A DNA stretch of 64,000 nt from Nocardioides sp. GY 10113 (lineage in GTDB: Bacteria > Actinomycetota > Actinomycetes > Propionibacteriales > Nocardioidaceae), in the NCBI RefSeq assembly GCF_004919105.1, contig NZ_STGK01000003.1, positions 124,001-188,000 on the forward strand. The letters run 5' to 3'. A program made the translations under genes and the position numbers. Below, piece by piece: positions 39,698 through 49,657 of the stretch (positions are counted from its first letter, which is position 1; each line of letters opens with the position of its first letter). Under the pieces are notes generated by a model. The model did no database searches. It saw nothing but the letters and a program-made list of their open reading frames with translations, and had not been told where the DNA came from.

Positions 39698-41905
39698 ATG
39701 TCCGAGAACCACGAGACCGAGCTCGCTGACCTGAACGAGACCTCGGCCGGCAAGTGCCCCGTGATGCACGACGCCCTGCCGCACCCGAGCCAGGGCTCGC
39801 CCAACCAGCAGTGGTGGCCGAACAAGCTCAACCTCAAGATCCTCGCCAAGAACCCCGAGGTGGGTGACCCCTACGGCGCGGACTTCGACTACAACGCCGC
39901 CTTCGAGGCGCTCGACCTCAGCGCGGTCAAGGCCGACATCGCGGCCACGCTGACCGACTCCAAGGACTTCTGGCCGGCCGACTTCGGCAACTACGGCCCC
40001 CTCTACATCCGGATGGCGTGGCACTCCGCGGGCACCTACCGCGTGCAGGACGGTCGGGGTGGTGGCGGCACCGGCCAGCAGCGGTTCGCGCCGCTCAACT
40101 CGTGGCCGGACAACGGCAACCTGGACAAGGCCCGCCGCCTGCTGTGGCCGGTCAAGAAGAAGTACGGGCGCGCGCTGTCGTGGGCCGACCTGATGATCCT
40201 CGCGGGCAACGTGGCGCTGGAGGAGATGGGCTTCCCGACCTTCGGCTTCGGTGGCGGTCGCCCCGATGTCTGGGAGGCCGACGACGACATCTACTGGGGT
40301 CCCGAGACCGAGTGGCTCGGCGGCGACGAGGGCGGCGCGCAGCGCTACACCGGCGAGCGCGACCTCGACGACCCGCTGGCGGCTGTCCAGATGGGCCTGA
40401 TCTACGTCAACCCGGAGGGTCCGGAGGGCAACCCCGACCCGCTGGCGTCCGCCGCGGACATCAAGGACACCTTCACCCGGATGGGCATGACCCACGAGGA
40501 GACCGTCGCGCTGATCGCCGGTGGTCACACCTTCGGCAAGACCCACGGCGCCGGGGACGCCGCTCTGGTCGGCGCCGAGCCCGAGGCCGGCAAGATCGAG
40601 CAGCAGGGCCTGGGCTGGGCCTCGACCCACGCCTCGGGCAAGGGCATCGACGCGATCACCTCGGGCCTGGAGGTCACCTGGACCTACCACCCGACCCGCT
40701 GGGACAACGAGTTCTTCCACATCCTCTTCGCCTACGAGTGGGAGCTGTTCAAGTCGCCGGCCGGCGCCTACCAGTGGCGCCCGGTCAACAACGGCGGCGC
40801 CGACCTGGTGCCCGAGGCGTTCGGCGACGGCAAGCGCGAGCCGCGGATGCTGACCTCCGACCTGGCGCTGCGGATGGACCCGGAGTTCGAGGCGATCTCG
40901 CGCAAGTTCAAGGACGACCAGGACGCGTTCACCGACGCGTTCGCCCGCGCCTGGTTCAAGCTGACCCACCGCGACATGGGCCCCAAGGCGCGCTACCGCG
41001 GCGCCGAGGTCCCCGCCGAGGACCTGGTCTGGCAGGACCCGATCCCCGCCGGCACCGAGCTCACCGACGAGCAGGTCGCCTCGCTGAAGGCCGCGATCGC
41101 CGACTCCGGTCTCACGGTCTCCCAGCTGGTGTCCACCGCGTGGGCGTCGGCCTCGACCTTCCGCTCCTCCGACAAGCGCGGCGGCGCCAACGGTGCCCGC
41201 ATCGCCCTGGAGCCGCAGCGGTCGTGGGCGATCAACCGCCCGGCCGAGCTCGCCCCGATCCTGGCCACCCTCGGCGAGATCGCCGCGGCGCAGGGCGTCT
41301 CCCTGGCCGACGCGATCGTCGTCGGTGGCTCGGTGGGCGTCGAGAAGGCGGCGGCCGCGGCCGGCGTCGACGTCACGGTCACCACCACGACCGGCCGCGG
41401 CGACGCGACCCAGGAGCAGACCGACGTCGAGTCGTTCGGCTACCTGGAGCCCAAGGCCGACGGCTTCCGGAACTACCTGGCCAAGTCCAGCAAGTTCCCG
41501 GCCGAGTTCACCCTGATCGACCGCGCCAACCTGCTGGGCGTGAGCGCGCCGGAGCTGACCGTCCTCATCGGCGGTCTCCGCGTCCTCGGCACCAACTGGG
41601 ACGGGTCCGACCACGGTGTCTTCACCGACACCCCGGGCGTGCTGACGAACGACTTCTTCGTCAACCTGCTCGAGCTCGGCACCACCTGGACCGCCGTGGA
41701 CGAGTCCGAGGACGTCTTCACCGGCACCACCGAGTCCGGCAAGACCCTCACCGGCACCCGCAACGACCTCGTCTTCGGCTCGAACTCGGAGCTGCGGGCG
41801 CTGGCCGAGGTCTACGCCTCCGACGACGCGAAGGAGAAGTTCGTCAACGACTTCGTCGCCGCCTGGGTGAAGGTCATGGACGCGGACCGGTTCGACCTGC
41901 GCTGA
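39698..41905 (+). CDS. katG: Catalase-peroxidase
   Basis: 735 residues, normal length. The haem-pocket residues R105, W108 and H109 ([11 protein letters not shown]), proximal H277 ([12 protein letters not shown]) and the Trp108-Tyr236-Met262 cofactor trio are all present by comparison with the M. tuberculosis enzyme. The C-terminal duplicated domain is intact. It removes hydrogen peroxide by catalase and peroxidase chemistry in the cytoplasm. Start ATG 39698 after GGAGAGGAAAC; 39 bp downstream of furA. Followed by a strong intrinsic terminator. Confidence 0.98.
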   Translation: MSENHETELADLNETSAGKCPVMHDALPHPSQGSPNQQWWPNKLNLKILAKNPEVGDPYGADFDYNAAFEALDLSAVKADIAATLTDSKDFWPADFGNYGPLYIRMAWHSAGTYRVQDGRGGGGTGQQRFAPLNSWPDNGNLDKARRLLWPVKKKYGRALSWADLMILAGNVALEEMGFPTFGFGGGRPDVWEADDDIYWGPETEWLGGDEGGAQRYTGERDLDDPLAAVQMGLIYVNPEGPEGNPDPLASAADIKDTFTRMGMTHEETVALIAGGHTFGKTHGAGDAALVGAEPEAGKIEQQGLGWASTHASGKGIDAITSGLEVTWTYHPTRWDNEFFHILFAYEWELFKSPAGAYQWRPVNNGGADLVPEAFGDGKREPRMLTSDLALRMDPEFEAISRKFKDDQDAFTDAFARAWFKLTHRDMGPKARYRGAEVPAEDLVWQDPIPAGTELTDEQVASLKAAIADSGLTVSQLVSTAWASASTFRSSDKRGGANGARIALEPQRSWAINRPAELAPILATLGEIAAAQGVSLADAIVVGGSVGVEKAAAAAGVDVTVTTTTGRGDATQEQTDVESFGYLEPKADGFRNYLAKSSKFPAEFTLIDRANLLGVSAPELTVLIGGLRVLGTNWDGSDHGVFTDTPGVLTNDFFVNLLELGTTWTAVDESEDVFTGTTESGKTLTGTRNDLVFGSNSELRALAEVYASDDAKEKFVNDFVAAWVKVMDADRFDLR

Positions 41906-41937
41906 TCCGCCGGTCAGAGCTGGGCTGAGCAGCACCG

Positions 41938-41984
41938 ACGTCCGGGTCGGCCCCCGCGGGGGCCGACCCGGACGTCTGGCTTTT
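41938..41984 (+). terminator. Rho-independent terminator of katG
   Basis: A perfect hairpin with 18-bp arms (ACGTCCGGGTCGGCCCCC and its complement, 41938-41975, central GC) is followed by CTGGCTTTT. Confidence 0.93.
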
Positions 41985-42001
41985 CGCCGCCCCGGACGCC
42001 G

Positions 42002-42394
42002 CTAGCTCCGCGGCGCGCCCAGCAGGTCCGCCACGTCGCCCTCGGCGTCCCACAGCGCCGCGTCGTCGGCTCCCGACGACTCCAGCCGTCCGGTGGCGCC
42101 CAGCAGCTCGGCGGTCTCGCGGGCGTCGGTGTCCTTGGCCGACGAGCCAGCCGGACCGATCAACACCGGCCAGGTCCCTCGGATGGCGAGCGAGGCGACG
42201 CAGCATCCGGCCAGGACCGCCAGGTAGCGGGTCAGCGCGTCGGTCAGCGACACCATCCCCTGGGCGAGCTGCCAGTAGGCGGGGGAGGCGACGACGGCGG
42301 CCGCGAGCAGCGTCCAGCCGTCGACGAGCCCACGGCCCGGGACGCGGACCGGCCGACGTGCCGCCGGGGCGCCGGAAGCCTGTGCCCGGCGCAT
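42002..42394 (-). CDS. Hypothetical two-helix membrane protein downstream of flhA
   Basis: 130 residues; its ATG shares one base with the flhA stop (TGATG), so translation is coupled. An Arg/Ala/Pro-rich start is followed by two hydrophobic stretches (TLLAAAVVASPAYWQLAQGM and LTRYLAVLAGCCVASLAIRG) and a cytoplasmic acidic tail. It might be an accessory of the flagellar export apparatus by position alone; I do not recognise the family. Confidence 0.7.
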   Translation of the reverse strand: MRRAQASGAPAARRPVRVPGRGLVDGWTLLAAAVVASPAYWQLAQGMVSLTDALTRYLAVLAGCCVASLAIRGTWPVLIGPAGSSAKDTDARETAELLGATGRLESSGADDAALWDAEGDVADLLGAPRS

Positions 42395-44487
42395 CAGGAG
42401 CCCGCCAGTGCGATCGCGCTAGCCGGGCCGGCCGGACCGGACGTGCCGGTCGGGCCGGGCGCGGCGCCGGAGACCACCCCGAGCGAGCGGACCTGCTGGG
42501 CCGCACCGAGCTCGGTGTAGGCGAAGACCGGCAGCCGCTCGACGGCCGGCGCCACCAGCCGGCGCAGGGCCGAGCGGATCTGCGGCGCGCAGACCAGGAC
42601 CGGCCGCAGGTTCTGCTCCTCGGCCGCGGCCTGGTGCTGGGCCAGGCTGACCATCAGCTGCTGGGCCACGTCGGGGTCGATCAGCAGCTGTGCGCCGAGG
42701 TCGCTGGGGCGCAGGCCCTCGAGCATCTGCTGCTCCAGCACCGGGTCGAGGCTGATCACGTGCAGGACGCCGTCGACGACGTACGGCGCCGCCAGCGCCG
42801 GGTCGAGCGCCGCCCGCGCGGCATCGACGAGCCCGTCCAGGTCCTTCGAGGTCGCGGCGCGCACCGAGAGCGCCTCGAAGATCCGGACCAGGTCGCGGAT
42901 GGGCACGCCCTCGTCCAGCAGGCTGCGCAGCACCCGCTGCACCTCGCCGAGCGAGAGCTGGGTGGGGGTCAGCTCCTCGATCACCACCGGGTGGCTGCGC
43001 TTGACCACGTCGGTCAGCAGGCGCACGTCCTCACGGCCGAGCAGGCTGCTCGCGTGGCGGTGGACGACCTCGGCCAGGTGCGTGGTGACCACGGAGGCGC
43101 GGTCGACGACGGTGGCGCCGCCGATCTCCGCCTGGTGGCGCAGCTCGGCCGGGATCCACTTGGCCTCCAGCCCGAAGACCGGCTCGCGCGTCGGGGTGCC
43201 GGGCAGCGCGGCGAGGAAGTCGCCGATCGCCAGCACGGTGCCGCGGGGTGCCTCGCCGCGGGCGATCTCAGCACCGAAGAGCGTGATCGCGTAGGTGTGC
43301 GGCGGCAGCTCGAGGTTGTCCCGGGTGCGCACCGGCGGGATGACGATGCCCAGCTCGCCGGCAATCTTGCGGCGCAGCGCCTTGACCCGGTCCAGGAGGT
43401 CGCCGCCGGTGCGGGCGTCGACGAGGTCGATCAGGTCGGCCGACAGCTCCAGGCCCAGCGGGTCGACGCGGATCTCGGCGGCCAGCCGCTCGGGGGAGTC
43501 CGGCGGCTCGGTCGCGGCCTCCTCGGACGCCGCCGCGGCGGTCGCGGGCTCGGACTCGTCGATCCGGGTCGAGGCGATCAGCATCGCTCCGCCGACGATG
43601 ATGAAGGGGGTCTTGGGCAGGCCGGGGATCAGGCACAGCGCGAGCGCGCCGAAGCCGGCCACCCGCAGCGGCATCTGGCGCGCGGTGATCTGGCGGACGA
43701 TGTCCGAGCCCATGTCGGCGTCGCTGACCGAACGGGTGACGATCAGGCCGGTGGCCACCGAGAGCAGCAGCGCCGGGATCTGGGAGACCAGGCCGTCGCC
43801 GATGGAGAGCAGCGAGTACGTGCTGATCGCCTCGTCCCAGGGCATCCCGTACTGCGCGACGCCGATCGCGAAGCCGCCGATCAGGTTGACCAGGGTGATC
43901 ACGATCGCGGCGATCGCGTCGCCCTTGACGAACTTGGAGGCACCGTCCATCGCGCCGTAGAAGTCGGCCTCGGCGTGCACCTCGGCGCGGCGCCGGCGCG
44001 CTTCGTCCTCGGAGATCAGGCCGGAGTTGAGGTCGGCGTCGATCGCCATCTGCTTGCCCGGCATCGCGTCCAGGGTGAACCGGGCGCCGACCTCGGCGAC
44101 GCGGCCGGCACCGTTGGTGATCACCACGAACTGGATGACCAGCAGGATCACGAAGACGATCAGGCCGACGACCAGCGACCCGCCGACCACGAAGTGGCCG
44201 AAGGTGTCGATCACCTTGCCGGCGTACCCGTCGAGCAGCACCAGCCGGGTCGCGCTGATGTTGAGCGCCAGGCGGAAGAGGGTCATCACCAGGATCACGG
44301 CGGGGAACCCGGCGAACTCCAGCGGGCCGTGGATGAACATGGCGACCATCAGCACCATCAGCGCGCCGGTGATGTTCAGCGCGATCAGCAGGTCGAGGAC
44401 CACCGCGGGCAGCGGGACGACCAGCATCACGATGATCATCACGATGCCCACCGGGATGGCGAGCTTCTGCAGGGACTTGACGGGCAC
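42394..44487 (-). CDS. flhA: Flagellar biosynthesis protein FlhA
   Basis: 697 residues, GTG start. The N-terminal half has eight membrane helices with GPLEFAGFPAVILVMTLFRL and LNISATRLVLL, then the FHIPEP-type cytoplasmic loop NSGLISEDEARRRRAEVHAE, and after about residue 340 the cytoplasmic export-gate domain (RVKALRRKIAGELGIVIPPV, and LTDVVKRSHPVVIEELTP). FlhA forms the ring of the flagellar type III export gate. No other flagellar gene is in the window; flhB, fliPQR and others must lie elsewhere. The export-gate ring does not distinguish flagella from an injectisome by itself, but the sequence is FlhA-like. Confidence 0.95.
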   Translation of the reverse strand: MPVKSLQKLAIPVGIVMIIVMLVVPLPAVVLDLLIALNITGALMVLMVAMFIHGPLEFAGFPAVILVMTLFRLALNISATRLVLLDGYAGKVIDTFGHFVVGGSLVVGLIVFVILLVIQFVVITNGAGRVAEVGARFTLDAMPGKQMAIDADLNSGLISEDEARRRRAEVHAEADFYGAMDGASKFVKGDAIAAIVITLVNLIGGFAIGVAQYGMPWDEAISTYSLLSIGDGLVSQIPALLLSVATGLIVTRSVSDADMGSDIVRQITARQMPLRVAGFGALALCLIPGLPKTPFIIVGGAMLIASTRIDESEPATAAAASEEAATEPPDSPERLAAEIRVDPLGLELSADLIDLVDARTGGDLLDRVKALRRKIAGELGIVIPPVRTRDNLELPPHTYAITLFGAEIARGEAPRGTVLAIGDFLAALPGTPTREPVFGLEAKWIPAELRHQAEIGGATVVDRASVVTTHLAEVVHRHASSLLGREDVRLLTDVVKRSHPVVIEELTPTQLSLGEVQRVLRSLLDEGVPIRDLVRIFEALSVRAATSKDLDGLVDAARAALDPALAAPYVVDGVLHVISLDPVLEQQMLEGLRPSDLGAQLLIDPDVAQQLMVSLAQHQAAAEEQNLRPVLVCAPQIRSALRRLVAPAVERLPVFAYTELGAAQQVRSLGVVSGAAPGPTGTSGPAGPASAIALAGS

Positions 44488-44702
44488 TCATCCGGCCTCT
44501 CGGTGCGCACCGGCCGAGACGCGGTGCGTGCGGAGCGCCGTCCGTGGCACTGGAGGGGCGGCGCCGTCCTGGCGTCGTGGTCTGGTGATCGGCAGCACGG
44601 GCCGCCAGTTGAGGACTTCGGTGCCCGGACGAGCGCCGCCCGCCCCGGTGCCCGCGGCGCGGACGGTGGGACGGGCGGCGCCGGTCCGGTGCGGTACGGC
44701 GG

Positions 44703-46187
44703 TCAACGACCGGCGCGCAGGCGGCGCCAGGTCTTGCCCTCGACGATGCCGGTGGTGCCGGCGTCGGCCGACGCCTGGTAGGTGCGCACCGCCCGGGCGG
44801 TCTCGGTGTCGAAGACGCCGTCGACGGGGACCCGCGGCTTCACCCGGGCGGCGTTGAGCGCGCGCTGGAGGCGACGGACCGTCGGGCCGGTCGACCCGAT
44901 CTTGAGCACCGGGCGCGCCCCGATGGTGTGCAGCCGCATCCAGTCGGCGCGTGCCATCGCGCCGGTGGCCGGGCGCCCGCCGGCGGACTGCCAGCGGCGG
45001 ACGGCCTCCTCGGTGGCGCTGTCGTAGCGACCGTCGGCCTCGCCGTCGTACCGGCCGGCCTCGCGCAGCAGGCACTGCAGGGCCTTGACGCGCCGCGTCT
45101 TCGCCTTCGAGAGCGTGGCGGCCGGGGCGATCGCGGGGTAGTTGCGGAAGTTGACCCGGACGCCGCCGCAGTGGCTCTCGGCGGGCGCGACCCCGCCGTT
45201 GCCGAGCTCGAGGTAGTTGCGGTCGATGTTGATGGTGACGCCGCCCCAGGTCTCGTTGTGCCCGCCCTGGTACTGCTTCATCCGGCCGCCCGGCCGCCAG
45301 CCGTCCTCGCGGATCACGGCCGAGGCGGGGCTGGTCGAGGAGGTGTTGGCGACGCCGTCCCAGCGGGCGATCCAGATCTGGTCGGGCAGCCGGAACATGC
45401 CCGGCCGGTTGACGCGCGCGTCGTCGAGCATCTTGATCCCCGAGCTGGCGCTGGAGTAGACCCCGGAGACGTAGCCGAGCTGGCGGACGCGGGTGGTCCA
45501 TCCGTGCAGGAACCACAGCGCGGACTCGCGGCACCGGGTGTTGCTGACGTCGAAGCCCTCGAGGTCGTACCAGAGCGTGCTGCCGGGCACGATGCCCAGG
45601 CGGCCGGCCTCGGCGACCGCCTTCTCCGCCTCCGCGCGTGCCATCCGGCGCGCCTTGAGGTAGCGGTTGCCGGTGCCGGGCTGGGGGTTGATGGTCGGGT
45701 CGTCGTTGTACCGCGGGAACCGGGTCGCGCAGGAGGCCTGGGGGCCGAGCGTGATCGGCAGCAGGCGCCACCCCTTGCGCAGCTGGGTGCTGATCCAGGT
45801 GGGCGTCAGGTTCGGCTGGCTGCGGCAGGCGCGGGAGTTGCCGGAGATGTAGATGCCGACCGCCAGGAACGGCGAGCTGCGCAGCCAGGCGTCCATCGCC
45901 TTCTGCGTCGGTGCCAGGCACTGGTCGAACCCGTAGCCGGTGAAGTCACCGGGGGTGACCGGGTTGGTGCCGGCGGCGGCGAGGCTGAGGTCGGCGGCGT
46001 CGCCCGCCGCCGGGGTGGACGGCGCGGCCGGGGCGGCCTGATGGCCGGCCAGCGCGCCCAGTGCGAGCGCGGCGACCACGCCGGCCGCGGCGATGCGGCC
46101 CGCCGTACGGCGCCTCCGGCGGGGGCGCTCGGGGGCCGGTCGATCGGGGTCCGGGCGCGCGTCGGTCAGGGCGGTGCGGTGAGGCAT
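44703..46187 (-). CDS. Exported DUF1906 glycoside-hydrolase-like protein with two peptidoglycan-binding domains
   Basis: 494 residues. After an Arg-rich start, a hydrophobic segment (IAAAGVVAALALGALAGHQAA) serves as signal or anchor. A DUF1906/Rv2525c-like TIM-barrel domain follows (about 80-300: GFDQCLAPTQKAMDAWLRSS, AVGIYISGNSRAC, STLWYDLEGFD). Two PG_binding_1-type modules lie at about 325-395 (VKALQCLLREAGRYDGEADG) and 410-485 (VRRLQRALNAARVKPRVPVDG). It likely acts in the cell wall, perhaps cutting glycan, though catalysis has not been clear for this family. ATG 46187 has GGAG 8 nt upstream. The promoter region is shared with purL. Confidence 0.87.
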   Translation of the reverse strand: MPHRTALTDARPDPDRPAPERPRRRRRTAGRIAAAGVVAALALGALAGHQAAPAAPSTPAAGDAADLSLAAAGTNPVTPGDFTGYGFDQCLAPTQKAMDAWLRSSPFLAVGIYISGNSRACRSQPNLTPTWISTQLRKGWRLLPITLGPQASCATRFPRYNDDPTINPQPGTGNRYLKARRMARAEAEKAVAEAGRLGIVPGSTLWYDLEGFDVSNTRCRESALWFLHGWTTRVRQLGYVSGVYSSASSGIKMLDDARVNRPGMFRLPDQIWIARWDGVANTSSTSPASAVIREDGWRPGGRMKQYQGGHNETWGGVTINIDRNYLELGNGGVAPAESHCGGVRVNFRNYPAIAPAATLSKAKTRRVKALQCLLREAGRYDGEADGRYDSATEEAVRRWQSAGGRPATGAMARADWMRLHTIGARPVLKIGSTGPTVRRLQRALNAARVKPRVPVDGVFDTETARAVRTYQASADAGTTGIVEGKTWRRLRAGR

Positions 46188-46271
46188 GGCGGAGCTCCAG
46201 GGGAAGGTCGTCGTTCCGTCAGAAGCAGCAACAATAACCACGTTCGTCCCACCAGTAACACGAAGCGCAAT

Positions 46272-46289
46272 AACTACAGTTCTGTAGTT
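46272..46289. promoter_or_regulatory. Palindrome in the divergent DUF1906/purL interval
   Basis: AACTACAG-TT-CTGTAGTT, 8-bp perfect arms, in a short AT-rich patch (46225-46290) of an otherwise GC-rich gap. ACTACA..TGTAGT sites resemble those of BlaI/CopY-type repressors; no such regulator is in the window. It lies 85 bp before the exoprotein start, the more likely target. Confidence 0.5.
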
Positions 46290-46470
46290 CGGCCACCGGT
46301 TCCGGTGCGCATCCGGCTCGCTCCGCGGGGGAGCGGCTGCCGGACGTCGAGCCCCTGGTCCGCCCCGGCCGGGCCGCCCGTCGCCGCCGCCGACCCGAGC
46401 GGTCCGGAGGGAACCGGGCGGTGCCCGCACCGACTGCGGCGATCCCGCCCCTCCGGGATAGCCTGACCCC

Positions 46471-48801
46471 GTGGCAGATCTCGCGCCTGAGCTTGCGTCC
46501 GACCGCACGTCCGACCCCGCGTCCGACCCCGCGTCCGACAGCGTCCGCCCCACCCTCGACACGGTCGCCGTCGCCGGGTCCGACCCGGACCGCGACCAGC
46601 CGTGGGCCGAGCTCGGCCTGAAGGCCGACGAGTACGACCGGATCAAGGAGATCCTGGGCCGTCGGCCCACCTCCTCCGAGCTGGCGATGTACTCGGTGAT
46701 GTGGAGCGAGCACTGCTCCTACAAGTCCTCCAAGGTGCACCTCAAGCAGTTCTCCGAGATCCCGCAGGAGACCCGGGTCGGCGCGATGCTCGCCGGCATC
46801 GGCGAGAACGCCGGCGTGATCGACATCGGCCAGGGCTACGCGGTCACCTTCAAGGTCGAGTCCCACAACCACCCGTCCTACGTCGAGCCCTACCAGGGCG
46901 CGGCCACGGGCGTGGGCGGCATCGTCCGCGACATCCTTGCGATGGGCGCCCGCCCGGTCGCGGTGATGGACCCGCTGCGCTTCGGACCGCTCGAGGCCGA
47001 GGACACCCACCGCGTCCTGCCCGGGATCGTCGCCGGCGTCGGCGGCTACGGCAACTGTCTGGGCCTGCCCAACATCGGCGGCGAGGCCGTCTTCGACCCC
47101 ACCTACGCGGGCAACCCGCTGGTCAACGCGCTCTGCGTCGGCGTCCTCAAGCACGAGGACCTGCACCTCGCCAAGGCGTCGGGCACCGGCAACCGCGTGA
47201 TGCTGTACGGCGCCCGCACCGGCGGCGACGGCATCGGCGGCGTCTCCGTGCTCGCCAGCGAGACCTTCGACGCCGACGGCCCCGCGAAGCGGCCCAGCGT
47301 CCAGGTCGGCGACCCCTTCATGGAGAAGCTGCTCATCGAGTGCACCCTCGAGCTCTTCCAGGCCGGCGTCGTCGCCGGCATCCAGGACCTCGGCGGCGCC
47401 GGCCTCTCCTGCGCCACCTCCGAGCTCGCCTCGGCCGGTGACGGCGGCATGAGCGTCGAGCTGGACCGGGTCCCGCTGCGCGACTCCACGCTCGCGCCGG
47501 AGGAGATCCTGATGAGCGAGAGCCAGGAGCGGATGATGGCCGTCGTCGAGCCCGGCGACGTCGACGCGTTCCTCGCGATCTGCGCGAAGTGGGACGTCGA
47601 GGCCGTCGACATCGGCGAGGTCACCGACACCGGCCGCCTCGAGATCACCTGGCACGGCGAGGTCGTCGTCGACGTACCGCCGCGCACCGTGGCCCACGAC
47701 GGCCCGGTCTACCACCGCCCGTTCGCCCGCCCGTCCTGGCAGGACGAGCTGCAGGCCGACGCCGCGGAGGTGCTGCCGCGGCCGACCACCGACGCGGAGC
47801 TGCGCTCCACCGTGCTCCAGCTGGCCGCCAGCCCGAACCTGTGCGACAAGTCCTGGATCACCGACCAGTACGACCGCTACGTCCAGGGCAACACCGTCCT
47901 CGCCCAGCCGGCCGACAGCGGCATGGTCCGCGTCGACGAGGAGTCCAACCTCGGCGTCTCGGTCTCCACCGACTGCAACGGCCGCTTCGCCAAGCTCGAC
48001 CCGTACCTCGGAGCGCAGCTGGCGCTGGCGGAGTCCTACCGCAACGTCTCGACCGGCGGGGCGACCCCGCTGGCCGTCAGCGACTGCCTCAACTTCGGCT
48101 CGCCCGAGGACCCCGACGTGATGTGGCAGTTCGCCGAGGCCTGCCGTGGCCTCAAGGACGCCTGCCTCGAGCTCGGCGTGCCGGTCACCGGCGGCAACGT
48201 CAGCCTCTACAACCAGACCGGCGAGGTCGCGATCCTGCCGACCCCCGTGGTCGCGGTGCTCGGCGTGATCGAGGACGTCACCCGCCGTACGCCGACCGGC
48301 TTCCAGGCCGCGGACGAGACGGTGCTGCTGCTCGGCGCCACCCGCGAGGAGCTCTCGGGCTCGGAGTGGGCGCACGTCGTGCACGGTCACCTCGGTGGCC
48401 GCCCGCCGGTGCTCGACCTGGCCGCGGAGGCCGCGCTCGGCCGGCTGCTCACCGACCTGGTCGGCACCGCGACCTCGGCGCACGACCTCGCCGAGGGCGG
48501 TCTCGCGCAGGCGCTGGTCGAGGCCTGCCTGGCCAACGGCGTCGGTGTCCGGGTCGACCCGACCGCCGTCCACGGCGACGCGTTCGTGGCGCTGTTCTCC
48601 GAGTCCGCCACCCGTGCGCTGGTCACCGTGCCGGCCGACGCCGTCGAGCGGGTCGTCGCGCTGGCCGCCGAGCTCGGCGTGCCGGTCACCGAGATCGGCG
48701 CCACCGGCGGCGACTCGATCGCCGTCGAGGGCCGCTTCGAGATCCCGCTCGCCGAGGCGCGCGAGGCCTGGACCGCCACCCTGCCGGCGGCGCTGGGCTG
48801 A
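46471..48801 (+). CDS. purL: Phosphoribosylformylglycinamidine synthase subunit II
   Basis: 776 residues from GTG 46471; a TAGCCT -10 element (46459-46464) leaves 6 nt, so the transcript is probably leaderless. An N-terminal tail with a repeated S-D-P-A unit precedes the conserved core. Signatures: [53 protein letters not shown] and VSTDCNGRF. It is the ATP-dependent synthase subunit of the fourth purine step. Its stop overlaps the kynA start (TGATG), an uncommon partner. Other pur genes (purF, purM) follow 5 kb on. Confidence 0.97.
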   Translation: MADLAPELASDRTSDPASDPASDSVRPTLDTVAVAGSDPDRDQPWAELGLKADEYDRIKEILGRRPTSSELAMYSVMWSEHCSYKSSKVHLKQFSEIPQETRVGAMLAGIGENAGVIDIGQGYAVTFKVESHNHPSYVEPYQGAATGVGGIVRDILAMGARPVAVMDPLRFGPLEAEDTHRVLPGIVAGVGGYGNCLGLPNIGGEAVFDPTYAGNPLVNALCVGVLKHEDLHLAKASGTGNRVMLYGARTGGDGIGGVSVLASETFDADGPAKRPSVQVGDPFMEKLLIECTLELFQAGVVAGIQDLGGAGLSCATSELASAGDGGMSVELDRVPLRDSTLAPEEILMSESQERMMAVVEPGDVDAFLAICAKWDVEAVDIGEVTDTGRLEITWHGEVVVDVPPRTVAHDGPVYHRPFARPSWQDELQADAAEVLPRPTTDAELRSTVLQLAASPNLCDKSWITDQYDRYVQGNTVLAQPADSGMVRVDEESNLGVSVSTDCNGRFAKLDPYLGAQLALAESYRNVSTGGATPLAVSDCLNFGSPEDPDVMWQFAEACRGLKDACLELGVPVTGGNVSLYNQTGEVAILPTPVVAVLGVIEDVTRRTPTGFQAADETVLLLGATREELSGSEWAHVVHGHLGGRPPVLDLAAEAALGRLLTDLVGTATSAHDLAEGGLAQALVEACLANGVGVRVDPTAVHGDAFVALFSESATRALVTVPADAVERVVALAAELGVPVTEIGATGGDSIAVEGRFEIPLAEAREAWTATLPAALG

Positions 48802-49652
48802 TGGGCATCGAGGGAGGGGTCCGGCCGCTCGAGGAGGGCGTGCACACCGATCTCGCCTCGCGCCTGACCTACGGCGGGTACCTCGACCTGGACCGGCTGC
48901 TGTCGGCCCAGCACCCGCTGAGCGACCCGGCGCACCACGACGAGCTGCTCTTCATCATCCAGCACCAGACCACCGAGCTGTGGCTCAAGCTGATGATCCA
49001 CGAGCTGCGGGGCGCCCGGGTCTTCCTGGACGCCGACGACCTGGCGCCGGCGCTGAAGAGCCTGGCCCGGGTCAAGCACATCCTGAAGACGATCACCGAG
49101 CAGTGGTCGGTGCTGGCCACGCTCACCCCGACCGAGTACGCCGAGTTCCGCGACGTGCTCGGCCCGTCCTCGGGGTTCCAGTCGGTGCAGTACCGGGCGA
49201 TCGAGTTCCTGCTCGGCAACAAGCACGCGGCGATGCTCAAGGTCTTCGAGTCCGACCCGCCGGCGCACGCGATGCTGAGCGAGGTCTTCGAGCAGCCGAC
49301 CGTCTACGACGCCTTCCTGCGCCTGGTCGCCCGCCGCGGCCTGCCGGTGCCGGCGGCGGTGCTCGAGCGCGACGTGCGGGAGCCGTGGGTCGAGGTGCCC
49401 GAGCTGGTCGAGGTGTTCCGCGCCATCTACACCGACACCGAGGCGCACTGGGACCTCTACGAGACCTGCGAGGACCTCGTCGACATCGAGGACGCCTTCC
49501 AGTTCTGGCGCTTCCGGCACCTGCGCACGGTGCAGCGGACTATCGGGTTCAAGACCGGCACCGGGGGCTCCTCGGGCGTCGGCTTCCTCAAGCGGGCGCT
49601 GGACCTGACGTTCTTCCCCGAGCTGATCTCGGTCCGCACCGAGCTCGGCTGA
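48801..49652 (+). CDS. kynA: Tryptophan 2,3-dioxygenase
   Basis: 283 residues. Motifs [32 protein letters not shown] in shorter view and [18 protein letters not shown] are of the bacterial TDO family. The distal H55 (I-I-Q-H-Q-T) and the haem-binding H240 (F-R-H-L-R) fall at the same numbers as in the Xanthomonas enzyme. It opens the indole ring of tryptophan to give N-formylkynurenine. Start ATG shares one base with the purL stop. An amidohydrolase and kynureninase follow. Confidence 0.96.
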   Translation: MGIEGGVRPLEEGVHTDLASRLTYGGYLDLDRLLSAQHPLSDPAHHDELLFIIQHQTTELWLKLMIHELRGARVFLDADDLAPALKSLARVKHILKTITEQWSVLATLTPTEYAEFRDVLGPSSGFQSVQYRAIEFLLGNKHAAMLKVFESDPPAHAMLSEVFEQPTVYDAFLRLVARRGLPVPAAVLERDVREPWVEVPELVEVFRAIYTDTEAHWDLYETCEDLVDIEDAFQFWRFRHLRTVQRTIGFKTGTGGSSGVGFLKRALDLTFFPELISVRTELG

Positions 49653-49657
49653 GCGCC

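Noticed and set aside
42358..44781. Long rightward frame opposite flhA
   Set aside because: Composition is Arg/Gly/His/Asp low-complexity typical of antisense frames; flhA on the other strand is beyond doubt.
46219..48573. 784-codon frame opposite purL
   Set aside because: Antisense shadow of a universal purine gene.
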